In this document: piece after piece, positions 17,019-25,282 of the stretch
Layout: each line of letters opens with the position of its first letter
How positions within the stretch are numbered: position 1 is the first letter of the stretch
Assembly: GCF_016653635.2 (NCBI RefSeq)
Contig: NZ_CP067420.1
Coordinates: forward strand, 2,763,501 to 2,827,500
Length of the DNA stretch: 64,000 nucleotides
Source of the DNA: Skermanella sp. TT6
GTDB taxonomy: Bacteria; Pseudomonadota; Alphaproteobacteria; Azospirillales; Azospirillaceae
Reading direction: 5' to 3'
Made by a program: the position numbers and the translations under genes
The notes under the pieces: model-generated
What the model was told of the DNA's origin: nothing
The model's database searches: none
Seen by the model: the letters and a program-made list of their open reading frames with translations, nothing else

Positions 17019-18188
17019 CTACCCTATCGTCAGGTTCTGGAACCGGTCGGGCAGCCCCTCGATGGCCGCCCGATCCGCGTTGGCGAAGGCGATGCGAAGA
17101 TGGCTTTCGTTGCCCGGACCGAAATAGCTGCCGGGCAGGCACAGGACGCCGCGCTCCTCCGCGAGCCGCTCGGCGACCACGGCGGCAGGCGCGTCGAACG
17201 GATGCCGGAGAAAGGCGAAATAGGCGCCGATGGCGTCAAGCCGCCAGCCGTCAAACCGTGCCGCCGCCGACCGGAAGGCCTGGGCCCGGCCGATGATTTC
17301 CCGCCGGTTCTCCTCCCGCCAAGCGGCCATGGGGTCCAGCGTGGCCGCCAGCGCATGCTGGCCGATCCGCGGCGCGCAGATCTGGATGCAGTCCATCACC
17401 TTGGCGAACTCGGCGAGGAAAGCCTCGCCGGCGACGACGGCGCCGAGCCGGTGGCCGGGGATGCAGAAGGACTTCGAGAAGCTGTAGAGTTCGACCAGCG
17501 TATCCTGCCAGCCCGGCTGCCCGAACAGGTCGTGGGGCCGCGTCCCGGCGTCGGCCAGGAAGTCCCGGTAAGTCTCGTCCAGGAGCAGCGCCACGCCCCG
17601 GTCGCGGCAGATGCGATGGATGGCGCGCAGGGTTTCCGGAGGATAGACGGCGCCCGTCGGATTGTTGGGGCTGATCAGGACGACGGCCCGGACGCGCCCG
17701 TCGATGGCCTCGGATATCCGGCCGGGGTCCGGCACGAACCCGTCCTCCGCCGAGGCCGGCACCGCCCGGGCTTCGATGCCGAGCATGTCCAGCGTCATCT
17801 TGTGATTGAAGTACCAGGGGCTGGGCAGGATGACGGCATCACCGGCCTTCGCCAGGGCCAGGACCGCGGCGAAGAAGGCCTGGTTGCAGCCCGCCGTGAC
17901 CGCGACCTCGGCGGGCCGGATCGGAACCCCGAAGATGCCGGCCACATGCCGGGCATAGGCGGTCCGCAGATCCTGGTCCCCCAGGATCGCGCCGTAGCCG
18001 GCCAGCAGCGGCGAGGATGCCGCGCTCGCCAGGGCTTCCAGGATGCCGGGGTGCGGAGGGTATCCGGGAACGGCCTGCGCCAGGTCCACCAGCGGACCCC
18101 GGCCGCCGCCGTAGCGCCTCGCCCAGCCCTGGGCTTCCGGGATCGGCGGACTGGCGGTGTCGTGCAGGAGAGGATTGACGCGTATCAC
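17019..18188 (-). CDS. Aminotransferase class I/II (PLP-dependent)
   Basis: A 389-residue fold-type I aminotransferase. The PLP pocket is seen as SPNNPTGAVYPPE (Asn), LLLDETYRDFL (Asp and Tyr) and the Schiff-base Lys in SFSKSFCIPGHRLG. The substrate-carboxylate Arg lies in SHLRIAFAN near the end. A GTG at 18188 is chosen because GGAG sits seven bases upstream; an in-frame ATG at 18227 has a poorer site. It is eight bases ahead of the ureohydrolase gene, so a joint role, for example deaminating arginine-like or GABA-like intermediates, is likely but unproven. Confidence 0.88.
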   Translation of the reverse strand: MIRVNPLLHDTASPPIPEAQGWARRYGGGRGPLVDLAQAVPGYPPHPGILEALASAASSPLLAGYGAILGDQDLRTAYARHVAGIFGVPIRPAEVAVTAGCNQAFFAAVLALAKAGDAVILPSPWYFNHKMTLDMLGIEARAVPASAEDGFVPDPGRISEAIDGRVRAVVLISPNNPTGAVYPPETLRAIHRICRDRGVALLLDETYRDFLADAGTRPHDLFGQPGWQDTLVELYSFSKSFCIPGHRLGAVVAGEAFLAEFAKVMDCIQICAPRIGQHALAATLDPMAAWREENRREIIGRAQAFRSAAARFDGWRLDAIGAYFAFLRHPFDAPAAVVAERLAEERGVLCLPGSYFGPGNESHLRIAFANADRAAIEGLPDRFQNLTIG

Positions 18189-18245
18189 GAGGGAACTCCA
18201 GGCGCGGGCTTGGTTGCGGCCGGCCATACCCTGATACAGCGTCGA

Positions 18246-18287
18246 AAAATCGAAATCCAGGGAGCATCGTCGGCGGACGATGCTCCC
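18246..18287 (-). terminator. Terminator of the NMT1-type importer operon
   Basis: Perfect 12-base arms GGGAGCATCGTC (18260-18271) and GACGATGCTCCC (18276-18287) with a 4-base loop. Read on the minus strand the hairpin is followed by a T-rich stretch ending in TTTTTCG, 25 bases after the fumarylacetoacetase-family stop. Confidence 0.8.
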
Positions 18288-18311
18288 TTTCGGCGGTTCG
18301 GGCCGGAAGGC

Positions 18312-19013
18312 TCAGACCACGGTGACGTTCAGCTCGGTGACCCCGTCGACGCCGCCGACCAGCACGTTGCCGCGCTTCACGCCGCCCACGCCGGCCGGAG
18401 TCCCGGTGAAGATGACGTCGCCGGCGGCCAGGGTGAAGTAGTCGGACAGGTAGCTGATCATCTCCGGCACCTTCCAGATCATCTGGTTGAGGTCGCCTTC
18501 CTGCCGCTGCTCGCCGTCGCACTTCATCCAGACGCGACCCTGGGTCGGGTGGCCGATCTCCGTGACCGGGATGATCTCGCTGCACGGGGCGGATGCCTCG
18601 AACGCCTTGCCGATCTCCCACGGGCGGCCGAGCTTCTTGGCCTCGCCCTGGAGGTCGCGCCGGGTCATGTCGAGCCCGACGCCGTAGCCGAAGACATGGT
18701 CGAGCGCCCGGTCGATCGGGATGTTCTTGCCGCCCTTGGACAGCGCCACCACCATCTCGATCTCGAAATGCACGTCCTCGGACCGGTCCGGGTACGGGAA
18801 CTTGCCGTCGGTGACCAGGTTGTCCGGGTTCTTCTGGAAGAAGAACGGCGGCTCGCGGTTGGGATCGTGGCCCATCTCGATCGCGTGGGCGGCGAAGTTG
18901 CGGCCGATGCAGTAGATGCGATGGACCGGAAAGCGCGCGTCGGAGCCGCGGATCGGCAGGCTGGGGATGGCAGCGGGCTCGAAGGCCCAGCGGCCGTTGC
19001 TGTTTGCACTCAT
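18312..19013 (-). CDS. Fumarylacetoacetate hydrolase-family protein
   Basis: A 233-residue FAH-fold protein of the small isomerase/hydrolase type. Visible are the entry motif IYCIGRNFAAHAIEMG, the metal-binding EDVHFEIEMVVALSKGG and the C-terminal GDVIFTGTPAGVG typical of FAHD1/HpaG-like enzymes, which act on acyl-pyruvates, oxaloacetate or related beta-diketo acids. The start overlaps the permease stop in ATGA, so it is the last gene of the importer operon and probably processes the imported compound. Substrate unknown. Confidence 0.9.
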   Translation of the reverse strand: MSANSNGRWAFEPAAIPSLPIRGSDARFPVHRIYCIGRNFAAHAIEMGHDPNREPPFFFQKNPDNLVTDGKFPYPDRSEDVHFEIEMVVALSKGGKNIPIDRALDHVFGYGVGLDMTRRDLQGEAKKLGRPWEIGKAFEASAPCSEIIPVTEIGHPTQGRVWMKCDGEQRQEGDLNQMIWKVPEMISYLSDYFTLAAGDVIFTGTPAGVGGVKRGNVLVGGVDGVTELNVTVV

Positions 19014-19765
19014 TGACGGACTCCAGCGTAGTATTCGATGCGTTTTTCGATGGCGCCGACCAGTTCGGACACCAGGATGGCGAAAGCGAAGACGAGGATG
19101 GTCAGCGCCCAGAACCGCTCCATCAGGAAGTTGCGGGAGTACAGTTCGAACAGCTCACCATAACCGATGATCGAGACGAGAAGCTGTCCGATCACCACCC
19201 CCTTCACGCCGCGGATCATGCCCAGGCGGATGCCGGCGAGAATCTCCGGCAAGGCCGCCCACAGCAGGATCTTCAGATACACGTCCCGTCGCCGGGCGCC
19301 GAAAGACCGGCTCATCTCCACGAGAGAGCCGGAGATGTGCTTCACTCCGGCCTGGGTGTCCAGCGCGATGATCCAGACCGCGAACAGGAACACCGTCGCG
19401 ACGATGGTGGCGTCGCCCAGGCCGAACAGGATCATCAGGATCGGCACCAGCGCCGACAGCGGAGCGCTGACGAACAGGTTCACCCACATGCCGAGGAGCC
19501 GGTCGGCGGCGCGGAACCGGCCCATCAGGACGCCCAGCGCCACGCCGACCACGATCGCCAGAACCATGCCGAGAACGAAGCTGCGCAGCGTCACGGCCGT
19601 GGCCGACTGGAACTGCGGCGACTGCACCAGCTCCACCATGGCCGCCAGGACCGCCGTGAAAGGCGGGATCAGGAACATCAGGTCCAGGCGGCCGACCAGT
19701 TCCCACAGCAGGCACCAGACCAGCAGCGAGGACATCATGGGCACGCGGTAGCCGAACAGGGTCAT
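19010..19765 (-). CDS. ABC transporter permease, nitrate/sulfonate/taurine type (second)
   Basis: A 251-residue inner-membrane permease with about six helices, starting with YRVPMMSSLLVWCLLWELVG. The ATPase-contact segment is SFGARRRDVYLKILLWAALP and the membrane core VFLFAVWIIALDTQAGV matches SsuC/TauC-like proteins. It differs from the first permease (20591-21418), so the pore is probably a heterodimer. It lies directly after the ATPase gene. Confidence 0.9.
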   Translation of the reverse strand: MTLFGYRVPMMSSLLVWCLLWELVGRLDLMFLIPPFTAVLAAMVELVQSPQFQSATAVTLRSFVLGMVLAIVVGVALGVLMGRFRAADRLLGMWVNLFVSAPLSALVPILMILFGLGDATIVATVFLFAVWIIALDTQAGVKHISGSLVEMSRSFGARRRDVYLKILLWAALPEILAGIRLGMIRGVKGVVIGQLLVSIIGYGELFELYSRNFLMERFWALTILVFAFAILVSELVGAIEKRIEYYAGVRQ

Positions 19766-19787
19766 GGCCGTCTTCCCCCTTCCCCGC

Positions 19788-20591
19788 TCACTCGACGAAC
19801 CGCTTCAGGCCGTCCCAGATATCCTCGATGGTATCCAGGTAGCGCCTGTCCCGGCGGATCTCGTCGGGGGTGCCGTCGCGCGGGATGTCGGGCCTGATGA
19901 TCCGCGACACCCGGCCGGGACCGCGCGACAGCAGGACGATCCGGTCGGAGACATAGACGGCCTCCTCGATGCTGTGGGTCACGAAGATGAAGGTCTTGCG
20001 CTGCACCCGGCGCAGGCTCAGCAGGTCCTCCTGGAACTTGCGGCGGGTCTGCTCGTCCACGGCCGAGAACGGCTCGTCCATCAGAAGCACGTCGGCGTCC
20101 ACGGACAGCGCGCGGGCCAGCCCCACCCGCTGGCGCATGCCGCCGGACAGTTCGTGCGGGTAGCGCTCCTCGAAACCGGCAAGACCGACCTCGGCGATGT
20201 AGCGCCGGGCGATCTCGTGGCGCTGGGCCTTCGGCATCCCCCGGAGCTCCAGCCCGAAGGCGACGTTGCGGATGACGGTCGCCCAGGGCATCAGCGCGAA
20301 GTCCTGGAAGACGAAGGCGCGCTCCGGCCCCGGCCCCGTGACCGGGCGTCCCTTGACCAGGACCTCGCCTTTCGACGGCTCGATCAGGCCGGCGATCATC
20401 TTCAGCAGGGTGGTCTTGCCGCAGCCGCTGGGTCCGAGCAGCGAGATCAGTTCGCCGCGGGGAAAGTCCAGGTCGATCTCCTTCAGCGCCTCGAAGGTGC
20501 CGTAGAACTTCGACAGGCCGCGGACCTCGACGATGTTGTCGGCCTTGGCCGGAGCGGGCATTTCGTGGATGCGGGGCATGGCGGCCGGCAT
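19788..20591 (-). CDS. ABC transporter ATPase, nitrate/sulfonate/taurine type
   Basis: A 267-residue ATPase with Walker A GPSGCGKTT, signature LSGGMRQRVGLARAL, Walker B VLLMDEPFSAVDEQTR and switch His in VTHSIEEAVYVSD, in the SsuB/TauB pattern. The ATG at 20591 overlaps the upstream permease stop as TGATG, with GGGAG upstream, so translation is coupled; a second in-frame ATG follows at 20579. It powers the two flanking permeases. Confidence 0.92.
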   Translation of the reverse strand: MPAAMPRIHEMPAPAKADNIVEVRGLSKFYGTFEALKEIDLDFPRGELISLLGPSGCGKTTLLKMIAGLIEPSKGEVLVKGRPVTGPGPERAFVFQDFALMPWATVIRNVAFGLELRGMPKAQRHEIARRYIAEVGLAGFEERYPHELSGGMRQRVGLARALSVDADVLLMDEPFSAVDEQTRRKFQEDLLSLRRVQRKTFIFVTHSIEEAVYVSDRIVLLSRGPGRVSRIIRPDIPRDGTPDEIRRDRRYLDTIEDIWDGLKRFVE

Positions 20592-21418
20592 CAGGCGATC
20601 TCCCTCTTCTCGGGACGGAACAGCGACACTTCGAGGCGCTGCAAGCACCCGACCGTGACCGCGGAGAAAACGATGATGGAGGTGATGGTCGCGTACATCT
20701 CGGCATAGTTGGCGACCGAGCGGTGATAGGTGATCAGGTCGCCGATGCCGGTCGGCGTGATCAGGAGCTCGGCCAGCACGATGCCGATGAAGCCGGCGGA
20801 GATGCCCAGCCGGAGACCCGCGAAGATCAGCGGGCTGGCGTCGGGAATGACGATCTTCGCGACCTGCTGCCAGCGGGTTCCCTGGAAGGAGCGGCACATG
20901 GCGACCAGCGACGGATTGACGTTGCGGACCGCCTTGTAGCAGTTGAGCACGATCACCGGCAGGGCCAGCACGCAGACCGACAGCACCTTGGACGTCATGC
21001 CGATGCCGTAGACGAAGGTGATCAGGGGGATCAGCGCCGCCATGGGAGCCGCCTGCATCACGATGAAGACCGGTGCCGCCAGCCACTCGGCCATCGGCTT
21101 CAGCCCCATCAGGATGCCGATGCCGACGCCGATGACGGCGGAGATTACGATGCCGATGACCAGCGGCTGCAACGTGGTGGCGTAGGCGGAAATCAGGCTG
21201 CCGTCCAGGACCATCCCGACGAAGGCCATGAAGGTCTGGGAGAACGGCGGCAGCGCATAGTTGACCGGGATCTGTCCCGCCACCTCCCAGACGCCGCAGA
21301 ACAGCGCCAGGGAGAGCAGCCGCCACAACAAGGTATGGTCGCGCGTGGCGGCCCAGCGGACGAAGGCGGGAGCGGGACCGATCGGGGGACCGGCCTTGTG
21401 GACGAGAAGCTGGGACAT
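20591..21418 (-). CDS. ABC transporter permease, nitrate/sulfonate/taurine type (first)
   Basis: A 275-residue integral membrane permease. Helices are visible at LLSLALFCGVWEVAGQ, VIGIVISAVIGVGIGILMGL, VLSVCVLALPVIVLNCYKAV and later; the coupling motif is SFQGTRWQQVAKIVIPDA. It follows the binding-protein gene by about 30 bases and overlaps the ATPase gene. It pairs with the second permease of the operon. Confidence 0.91.
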   Translation of the reverse strand: MSQLLVHKAGPPIGPAPAFVRWAATRDHTLLWRLLSLALFCGVWEVAGQIPVNYALPPFSQTFMAFVGMVLDGSLISAYATTLQPLVIGIVISAVIGVGIGILMGLKPMAEWLAAPVFIVMQAAPMAALIPLITFVYGIGMTSKVLSVCVLALPVIVLNCYKAVRNVNPSLVAMCRSFQGTRWQQVAKIVIPDASPLIFAGLRLGISAGFIGIVLAELLITPTGIGDLITYHRSVANYAEMYATITSIIVFSAVTVGCLQRLEVSLFRPEKREIA

Positions 21419-21449
21419 GACGGGTCCTTGTTTGCGGCGTCGGCCGGCG

Positions 21450-22466
21450 TCAGCGCCGGCCGACCTTCTGGAGCGCCTGGGACAAGGGCTCCAACGTCCA
21501 GAAATCCGCCACCTTCAGGCTCGCCGGATCGCCCTGGAGCTGGCCCGCCACGCTGTAGAACTCGAAATCGTCCCGGGCCGCGTCTTCCCCGCCGCCGTTG
21601 GCCGGGAACAGGCCGACATCCGCCGCATCCTTGTAATAGGGTTCCATGTCGGCGGCGACTTCGGCCGGAAGGTCGGGGAGCAGGTTGTATTTCTGGCGGA
21701 ACTCGGTGACGACGGCGGGCTCGGCGTTGATTTCCCGGAAGGTGTTCAGCAGTTCCTCGGTCAGGATGTTTACCGAGTCCCGCTCGCGTTCCAGGAAGTT
21801 GGTGTTGGCGTAGAGCGCCTCGTCGCTGGCGTCTATGCCCTCCACCGGCAGCACCTTGAACTTGCCGGGAGCCTGCGCCTGGAGCAGGCGCCAGCCGGCT
21901 GAATCGACGATGGTCGCCCTGACGTTGCCCTGGAGGAGCGCCCCGGTGCGAACCTCCGAGCCCGGGACGTAGCTGACCTGGCCGTAGCGGATGTCGTTCT
22001 TCTTGGCCAGCAGGTTCATGATCGCCTCGGTGCCGGACCCGCGGGAATGGACCGCGATCTCCTGGCCATCCAGATCCTTCCAGTCCTGGTAGAACTCCGT
22101 GTTGACCACGGGATAGAAGCGCAGCGTGCTCATCTGGTAGAAGATCCGGATCGGCGCGCGGACTTTCTGGAGAAGCGCATAGGGCGTGCCGACGCCGATG
22201 TCCGCCTGACCGCCGACCACCGCCTGCGCGGCGATGTCCTCGGATTTCAGGTAGGTGATGTCGATATCGACGCCGCGCTCCTTGGCCCGCTCGATCGCGG
22301 TCAGGAAGCCAAGCGCCTCGACCGAAGCGATGTCGCCGAAGGCGATGCGGATCTTTCCGGCCGCTTCGGCGCCGATCGGTATCGCCGACAGGCCGATGGC
22401 CACGACGAGCGCCGCGCCGGCGCGAGCCACTGATTTGGACAGGACGTTCCGATTTAACAGAGCCAT
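21450..22466 (-). CDS. ABC transporter substrate-binding protein (NMT1/SsuA-like)
   Basis: A 338-residue periplasmic binding protein. A Sec signal peptide covers about residues 1-33 (hydrophobic AGAALVVAIGLSAIPIGAEA). The mature part has the family features IAFGDIASVEALGFLTAIE and QADIGVGTPYALLQKV, and IAVHSRGSGTEAIMN at the ligand cleft. GGGAGGAAG before the ATG at 22466 fixes the start. It is the first gene of the importer operon and faces the GntR regulator gene across a 193-bp control region. Ligand unknown; the operon ends in an FAH-family enzyme. Confidence 0.88.
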   Translation of the reverse strand: MALLNRNVLSKSVARAGAALVVAIGLSAIPIGAEAAGKIRIAFGDIASVEALGFLTAIERAKERGVDIDITYLKSEDIAAQAVVGGQADIGVGTPYALLQKVRAPIRIFYQMSTLRFYPVVNTEFYQDWKDLDGQEIAVHSRGSGTEAIMNLLAKKNDIRYGQVSYVPGSEVRTGALLQGNVRATIVDSAGWRLLQAQAPGKFKVLPVEGIDASDEALYANTNFLERERDSVNILTEELLNTFREINAEPAVVTEFRQKYNLLPDLPAEVAADMEPYYKDAADVGLFPANGGGEDAARDDFEFYSVAGQLQGDPASLKVADFWTLEPLSQALQKVGRR

Positions 22467-22536
22467 GGCTTCCTCCCTATAGGTTCGCCAGTCACCGGAT
22501 ATCTGCGGGCTGTACCCGCGGGCCGGGTTGATCCCG

Positions 22537-22650
22537 ACCATTCTTAACCAATGAATGAATGGTAAAGCTTGGTTTAAGATCGAGTCAAGCGATATGGCTT
22601 GATTTCTGAGTTTGGTTTGAAGATCATGACTGACCAATCACGAAATTGGT
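22537..22650. promoter_or_regulatory. Operator region with ACCAAT/ATTGGT inverted repeats
   Basis: Perfect inverted repeat ACCAAT-N6-ATTGGT at 22633-22650, ending nine bases before the GntR gene start. A second, wider one, ACCATT (22537-22542) with AATGGT (22558-22563), lies on the importer side, and further TGGTTT half-sites lie between. FadR-type regulators bind TGGT...ACCA palindromes, so these are good candidates for autoregulation and control of the divergent importer operon. Confidence 0.55.
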
Positions 22651-22659
22651 TGAGGCTTC

Positions 22660-23343
22660 ATGACGACCAACGGTGTCGATCCGCAAGGCACGCTGACCCA
22701 GCTCCGGGCATTCCTGGCGCAGGCGCCGCTGACGGTGGACAGCCGCCTGCCGCCCGAACGGGAACTCTGCCGGCAGCTCGGAGTCAGCCGCGGCGAGCTG
22801 CGCAAGGCCCTGGCGACCCTGGAGGCGGAAGGTCAGTTGTGGCGCCATGTCGGCAAGGGCACCTTCATCGGCAGCCGGCCGACGGAGAGCCTGGCCGACC
22901 TTTCCGTCACGACCAGCAGGACCAATCCGGCCGAGGTCATGCAGACGCGGCTGCTCATCGAGCCGGAGATCGCGCGGATGGCGGCGCTCAACGCGACGGC
23001 GGCGGACATCGCGGAAATGCGGACCTGCATGGCGCGGTCACGGACGGCGACCACCTGGCGCCAGTACGAGAGCTGGGACAACCGCCTTCACCGGTCGATC
23101 GCCGAGGCCACGCGGAACACGCTCCTGCTGACCATCTTCGACACGCTCAACGCCGTCCGGCGCGCGGTGGCCTGGGGACGCCTCCGCGCCAACAGGACTC
23201 AGCCCGATCCCCAGCACCACAGCTTCGCGGAGCACGAGGCGATCGTGGCCGCCATCGCGGATCGGGACATGGAGCAGGCCGCCCAGGCGATGCGCCGCCA
23301 CCTCCAGACGGTGGAGCGCAAGCTTTTGAACCAGCACCAGTAG
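22660..23343 (+). CDS. GntR-family regulator, FadR subfamily
   Basis: A 227-residue transcription factor. The N-terminal winged helix shows RLPPERELCRQLGVSRGELR and the wing GQLWRHVGKGTFIG. The C-terminal all-helical FCD ligand domain spans about 90-220, with metal/ligand His residues in DNRLHRSIAEAT, HHSFAEHEAIVAAI and the terminal RRHLQTVE. It most likely controls the divergent importer-FAH operon and itself through the repeats in between. The effector would be the imported acid or a product of it. Confidence 0.9.
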   Translation: MTTNGVDPQGTLTQLRAFLAQAPLTVDSRLPPERELCRQLGVSRGELRKALATLEAEGQLWRHVGKGTFIGSRPTESLADLSVTTSRTNPAEVMQTRLLIEPEIARMAALNATAADIAEMRTCMARSRTATTWRQYESWDNRLHRSIAEATRNTLLLTIFDTLNAVRRAVAWGRLRANRTQPDPQHHSFAEHEAIVAAIADRDMEQAAQAMRRHLQTVERKLLNQHQ

Positions 23344-23460
23344 CAGGAACCCCCGGGCGACAACCGGACGCACCTGGACCGCCTTGCGGGACATGCCGAT
23401 GCAGTCCAGAAGAGCCGTACGACAGGCGGCAGTTCCCACCACGATCATACCGAAACGACT

Positions 23461-24069
23461 TTGCTTGGTCGCCCGGCCATCGCCGGGATCTTCCTGCGCG
23501 AGCGACTGCCGCCCGAGATCGTGGACCTCATGTCACCCGACTCCCCTGTGCTGCTTTTCTACCGCATAGGCTTGCGAAGCGGCGGCAGCGCGCTTGTCCT
23601 GGTCCTGATCGAACATGACGGCCGCGGGCGCCCGACATCCGCCGTGCTGTCCAAGTTCCTGCGCTGGATCGCGCTGACCGGAGGGGACTTTCGACGCCGG
23701 CTGCTTGCCTTGGCCACCGACGAGGTCTATCGCGACGACAGGATCGTCCAGCTTTTTATCTACATGATCAATGTCTATACCGATCTGGATCGGCCAACCC
23801 TGGACATGCTTACGGCCCCCTTGTCGAAAGCGGAGCGCGACGAAGTGGCGACGATGGCGCAACGACTCTACGCGGACGGCAAAGCCGATGGGCGCGCGGA
23901 AGGCAAGACGGAACCGTTGCTTGAGATGCTCGAATACCGCTTCGGCCCGGTTCCGAGCGAAGTTCGGAGTCACGTATCACGTCTGGATCCCGGTTCCATC
24001 ACCCTGATGGTTCGACGGGCCATGGAGGCGGCCTCCCTGGAACAGGTTCTGAACCCGCGGAAAGACTGA
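23461..24069 (+). pseudogene. Decayed Rpn-family (YhgA-type) nuclease
   Basis: The frame matches Rpn recombination-promoting nucleases: GIFLRERLPPEIVDLM at the start, LVLIEHDGRGRPTS in the middle, ADGKADGRAEGKTE linker and a DUF4351-type tail (LLEMLEYRFGPVPSEVRSHV). It looks broken. About 20 residues that normally hold the first catalytic Asp are missing between DLMSPDSPV and LLFYRIGL, the usual EHQS is EHDG, and no ATG begins the frame. Similarity already starts at about 23437 (HHDHTETT), upstream of the only start-like codon, a TTG at 23461. The frame follows directly on the GntR stop. Confidence 0.65.
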
Positions 24070-24113
24070 CAAATCCGACGGGTCCGCCACGACTCGAGAC
24101 GCGAAGGATTTTG

Positions 24114-24138
24114 GGAACCCTGAGGATTTCGCACTGTT
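24114..24138 (+). promoter_or_regulatory. EcfG-like promoter for the DUF4383 gene
   Basis: GGAAC at 24114-24118 and GTT at 24136-24138 with a 17-base spacer, 45 bases upstream of the start codon. Same spacing as the sites at 4593 and 25221. Confidence 0.5.
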
Positions 24139-24182
24139 GGGCGGCGAGACACGTCCAGTGCAACCTTTGGGGAAATCCAGCC

Positions 24183-24626
24183 ATGAGCACACGCTACTTC
24201 TCACTCGTCTTGGGAATCGTATTCCTTCTGATCGGCGTCGCCGGCTTCGTTCCCGGGCTGATGCACATGCCTGAACACACTGCCGACGTGGAAGTGACCG
24301 AGAACTTCGGTCGCCTGTTCGGCCTGTTCCCGGTCAATATCCTTCACAACGTCGTCCATATCGCCTTCGGCATCTGGGGTATCGCCGCCTACCGGAGCTA
24401 TGCCGGCGCGCGCAGCTATTCCCGGGCCGTGGCGGTGATCTATGCCGTCCTGGCGGTCATGGGCCTCATCCCGGGGCTGAACACGACCTTCGGCCTGATC
24501 CCGCTTTATGGCCACGACGTGTGGCTGCATGCCGTCATCGCCATCGCCGCCGCTTACTTCGGGTTCGCCGCGAAGGACACCGAGGTGGGCCACAACACCA
24601 CGACGACGACCACGCACCGGATCTGA
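24183..24626 (+). CDS. DUF4383 small membrane protein
   Basis: A 147-residue protein with four membrane helices: LGIVFLLIGVAGFVPGL, an amphipathic/hydrophobic NILHNVVHIAFGIWGIAA, AVIYAVLAVMGLIPGL and HAVIAIAAAYFGFAA. The DUF4383 landmark GLFPVNILHNVVHIAFG is intact. The tail ends in a Thr/His run. Function is unknown. GGGGAAAT upstream supports the ATG at 24183. It is convergent with the DUF2934 gene, and both carry EcfG-like promoters, so a role in the general stress response is inferred. Confidence 0.85.
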   Translation: MSTRYFSLVLGIVFLLIGVAGFVPGLMHMPEHTADVEVTENFGRLFGLFPVNILHNVVHIAFGIWGIAAYRSYAGARSYSRAVAVIYAVLAVMGLIPGLNTTFGLIPLYGHDVWLHAVIAIAAAYFGFAAKDTEVGHNTTTTTTHRI

Positions 24627-24732
24627 GGTCCGGCTCCAGGAGGCGGACCTGGAGGAAAAAGCCGTATGATGCCGTCCGGAACGACCGGGCGGCATCGCTG
24701 CGACCGGGGCAAGCGGCGATGCGGCGGCCGCG

Positions 24733-25149
24733 TCAGGCCTTCGCCGAACGTTTCGGCTTCTCCGAAGCGCCCTTGGGCGCGTCCGACGCGGTCTTGGGCA
24801 GGGCTGCCTTCCTGCCCTTCGCCTTCGGCTCTGGCGGCGGCGCCTCCTCGGCCTTGGGCGCCGCGGCCTTCCGGGCACGGGGCTTGCGGGCCGGCGGTGC
24901 CTCGGCCGGCGGCGCCTCCTCCGCGGCGGAGCCGTCGGTCGATAGGGCCGCTTCCGCGGATCCCAGTTGACGGCCGAGATCGTCGGTCGGGGCGGCAGGA
25001 TCGGCGGCATCGTCGACCCAGCCATCCTCGGCCCTGATTTCCTGCACGGCCATGTGCCAGTGCACGTCGCCGCGCCCGTCCGGGCGCCCTTCGCGCTCCC
25101 AGATCTCGTAAGCCCGCTGCTTGATCCGGTCTTCCTGTTCAGGCGACAT
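24733..25149 (-). CDS. DUF2934 protein with long Ala/Pro/Lys-rich tail
   Basis: A 138-residue protein. The N-terminal 40 residues are a DUF2934 domain (DRIKQRAYEIWEREGRP followed by HWHMAVQEI). The rest is low-complexity, with repeated ARKPRARKAA, APKAEE and KAKGRKAA blocks reminiscent of histone-H1-like or DNA-binding tails. GAGGAGGA six bases before the ATG at 25149 fixes the start; the open frame extends upstream without a ribosome site. An EcfG-like promoter precedes it. DUF2934 proteins have no proven function. Confidence 0.82.
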   Translation of the reverse strand: MSPEQEDRIKQRAYEIWEREGRPDGRGDVHWHMAVQEIRAEDGWVDDAADPAAPTDDLGRQLGSAEAALSTDGSAAEEAPPAEAPPARKPRARKAAAPKAEEAPPPEPKAKGRKAALPKTASDAPKGASEKPKRSAKA

Positions 25150-25196
25150 GAAATCCTCCTCGTCTGCTTGTTTCGGATCAGGTTGTTTTGGCCCAA

Positions 25197-25221
25197 AACA
25201 CATGCCACCTCACGATGTTCC
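25197..25221 (-). promoter_or_regulatory. EcfG-like promoter for the DUF2934 gene
   Basis: On the minus strand GGAAC (25221-25217) is followed after 17 bases by GTT (25199-25197), about 50 bases upstream of the start codon. The second T and following TTTGG also give an A+T-richer start region. Confidence 0.5.
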
Positions 25222-25282
25222 TGGAAAGGAAAATCGACGGTTTCAAAGGCTTACCGGTGTCTCAGCGTCACGAGGGTGGCAC

